DNA of 6,063 nucleotides, taken from assembly GCA_002439605.1 (NCBI GenBank), contig DJOI01000075.1:1-6063 (forward strand), in the 5' to 3' direction. Below the pieces are notes generated by a model. That model searched no databases and was not told the origin of the DNA. It saw only the letters and a program-made list of their open reading frames with translations. Every line of letters starts with the position of its first letter. The stretch's first letter is position 1. Of this stretch, positions 5,027-6,063 are shown piece after piece. The stretch comes from Candidatus Segatella mututuai. GTDB taxonomy: Bacteria > Bacteroidota > Bacteroidia > Bacteroidales > Bacteroidaceae. A program made the translations under genes and the position numbers.

Positions 5027-6063
5027 ATGATGAGAAATAAGAAGTTAGCATTTTTTGCGCTTCCTCTTTTCATCAACTTATGTCATGCGCTTACGTCAAG
5101 TGCCGAGGTCATTCCTCTCACCCAAGAAATGGGAAGGAAAAGTATCTCTCTGCCCAAAGATTCGGTGAGGATCTTGGCTCAGGCAGACAGTATCAAGCGG
5201 ATGATGAGGGATGGTGTGTCCCTAAAAGAAGTTGTTGTAAGCGGAAGCTCCAACAAAGAAGTACAGATGAAGTCAGCCCTCAATGTGGTGAGGGCAAACA
5301 AACAATTCATAGAAGAAAATTTCAGCGGCTCGCTGATGCAGACGCTGAGTAGATTGCCTGGTGTACAGGCGATGAGCGTAGGTTCGGGAGAGTCGAAGCC
5401 GGTGATTCGTGGCTTGGGATTCAATCGGGTATTGGTGGCTGAGAATGGCATCAAGCACGAGGGACAGCAATGGGGCGATGACCATGGTCTGGAGATAGAC
5501 CAGTATGCCATCGACCAAGCCGAGGTCGTAAAGGGTCCTGCTTCGCTCACTTATGGTTCTGATGCCATTGGTGGCGTCATCGACTTGAGGAGCAACACCA
5601 TCCCGACAAAGAAGTTTGCCGGACAGGTGAATCTCTTCGGTAGGACCAACAATGAGTCGATTGGCTCTTCGGTTCGCCTGATGGGCAGGAACGGTAAGTT
5701 CTGGTACAAAGCAAATGCCACATGGGTGGATTATGCCGACAGCAAAGTCCCTGCCGACAGCATCGAGTATTACTCCTATTGGATTAAGCTCAAGGACCAG
5801 CGCCTTCGCAACACGGCGGGTCGAGAACTGGATGGAAACCTGATGCTCGGTTATGCCGGGGATGGGTGGAATACCTCTTTTCGCATCGCCGATGTGAATA
5901 CGAAGGCTGGTTTCTTTGCCAATGCCCACGGACTGGAGGTAAGATTGTCGGACATCGACTATGACCATTCGCGTCGCGACATCGACTTGCCTTATCATAC
6001 CGTCAACCATTTCTTGGTATCCAACCATACCGACTGGAGTTGGACGGATGGTATGCTGGAAGG
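5027..6063 (+). CDS. TonB-dependent receptor, N-terminal 345 residues (runs off the window)
   Basis: The frame is open from ATG 5027 (or the adjacent ATG 5030) to the last base. A signal peptide (about 3-21, cut near CHA or at SSA 26) is followed by a short extension and a TonB-box-like LKEVVVSGS (66-74). The plug domain (about 82-188) has LSRLPGVQAMSVGSGESKP (107-125), IRGLGFNRVLV (127-137), HEGQQWGDDHGLEID (144-158), AEVVKGPASLTYGSDAIGGVI (165-185) and DL. These are classic plug motifs. Barrel strands start near 197. The GQQWG.DHGLEID block is shared with a group of Bacteroidota receptors that lack the carboxypeptidase-regulatory domain, and this one also lacks it. With the Cys/His-rich partner upstream, the substrate is more likely a metal or metal chelate than a glycan, and no SusD-like gene is visible. 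Substrate identity cannot be read from the sequence. Confidence 0.93.
   Translation, partial: MMRNKKLAFFALPLFINLCHALTSSAEVIPLTQEMGRKSISLPKDSVRILAQADSIKRMMRDGVSLKEVVVSGSSNKEVQMKSALNVVRANKQFIEENFSGSLMQTLSRLPGVQAMSVGSGESKPVIRGLGFNRVLVAENGIKHEGQQWGDDHGLEIDQYAIDQAEVVKGPASLTYGSDAIGGVIDLRSNTIPTKKFAGQVNLFGRTNNESIGSSVRLMGRNGKFWYKANATWVDYADSKVPADSIEYYSYWIKLKDQRLRNTAGRELDGNLMLGYAGDGWNTSFRIADVNTKAGFFANAHGLEVRLSDIDYDHSRRDIDLPYHTVNHFLVSNHTDWSWTDGMLE

Noticed and set aside
5273..6028. Minus-strand open frame (251 codons) opposite the TonB receptor
   Set aside because: It is antisense to unmistakable plug motifs in the 5027 frame and has no family features or promoter.

Overview
The window looks like chromosomal DNA of a Bacteroidota member, most likely Prevotella/Segatella-like. 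The evidence is the outer-membrane beta-barrel families present, a lack of clear Shine-Dalgarno sequences, and several promoters of the Bacteroidota form (TTTG, about 19-22 bp, TAnnTTTG). The genus is an inference from gene style, not from a marker gene. I see no mobile element, tRNA, rRNA or CRISPR array.

Left module (1-4382). Two paralogous small membrane-anchored proteins of unknown function (56-610 and 3753-4310, about 60% identical by hand alignment) flank a divergent pair. That pair is a 691-residue outer-membrane beta-barrel/receptor-like protein (701-2776, minus strand) and a 236-residue membrane-bound winged-helix regulator (2941-3651, plus strand). The first paralog has lost its reading frame just before its C-terminus. 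A strong terminator (4327-4382) closes the module.

The most interesting signal is a shared operator. The barrel gene and the second small-protein gene each carry TGTCAG-N5-TGTCAG (16 of 17 bases identical, 11-bp period) exactly 8 bp upstream of the -33 TTTG element, in the same orientation. This is the direct-repeat form expected for an OmpR/PhoB-type winged-helix activator, and a regulator of that type is encoded between the two sites. I infer a local regulon: a membrane-spanning one-component sensor activates an outer-membrane barrel protein and a small envelope protein. The signal and cargo are unknown.

Right module (4517-6063). A promoter, a structured leader containing a CACGT-N8-ACGTG inverted repeat, a 121-residue Cys/His-rich small membrane protein (4625-4990) and, 36 bp later, a TonB-dependent receptor that runs off the window (5027 to the end) look like one operon. 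The CxxC and His clusters suggest metal handling, so metal or metal-complex uptake is the best guess for the receptor.
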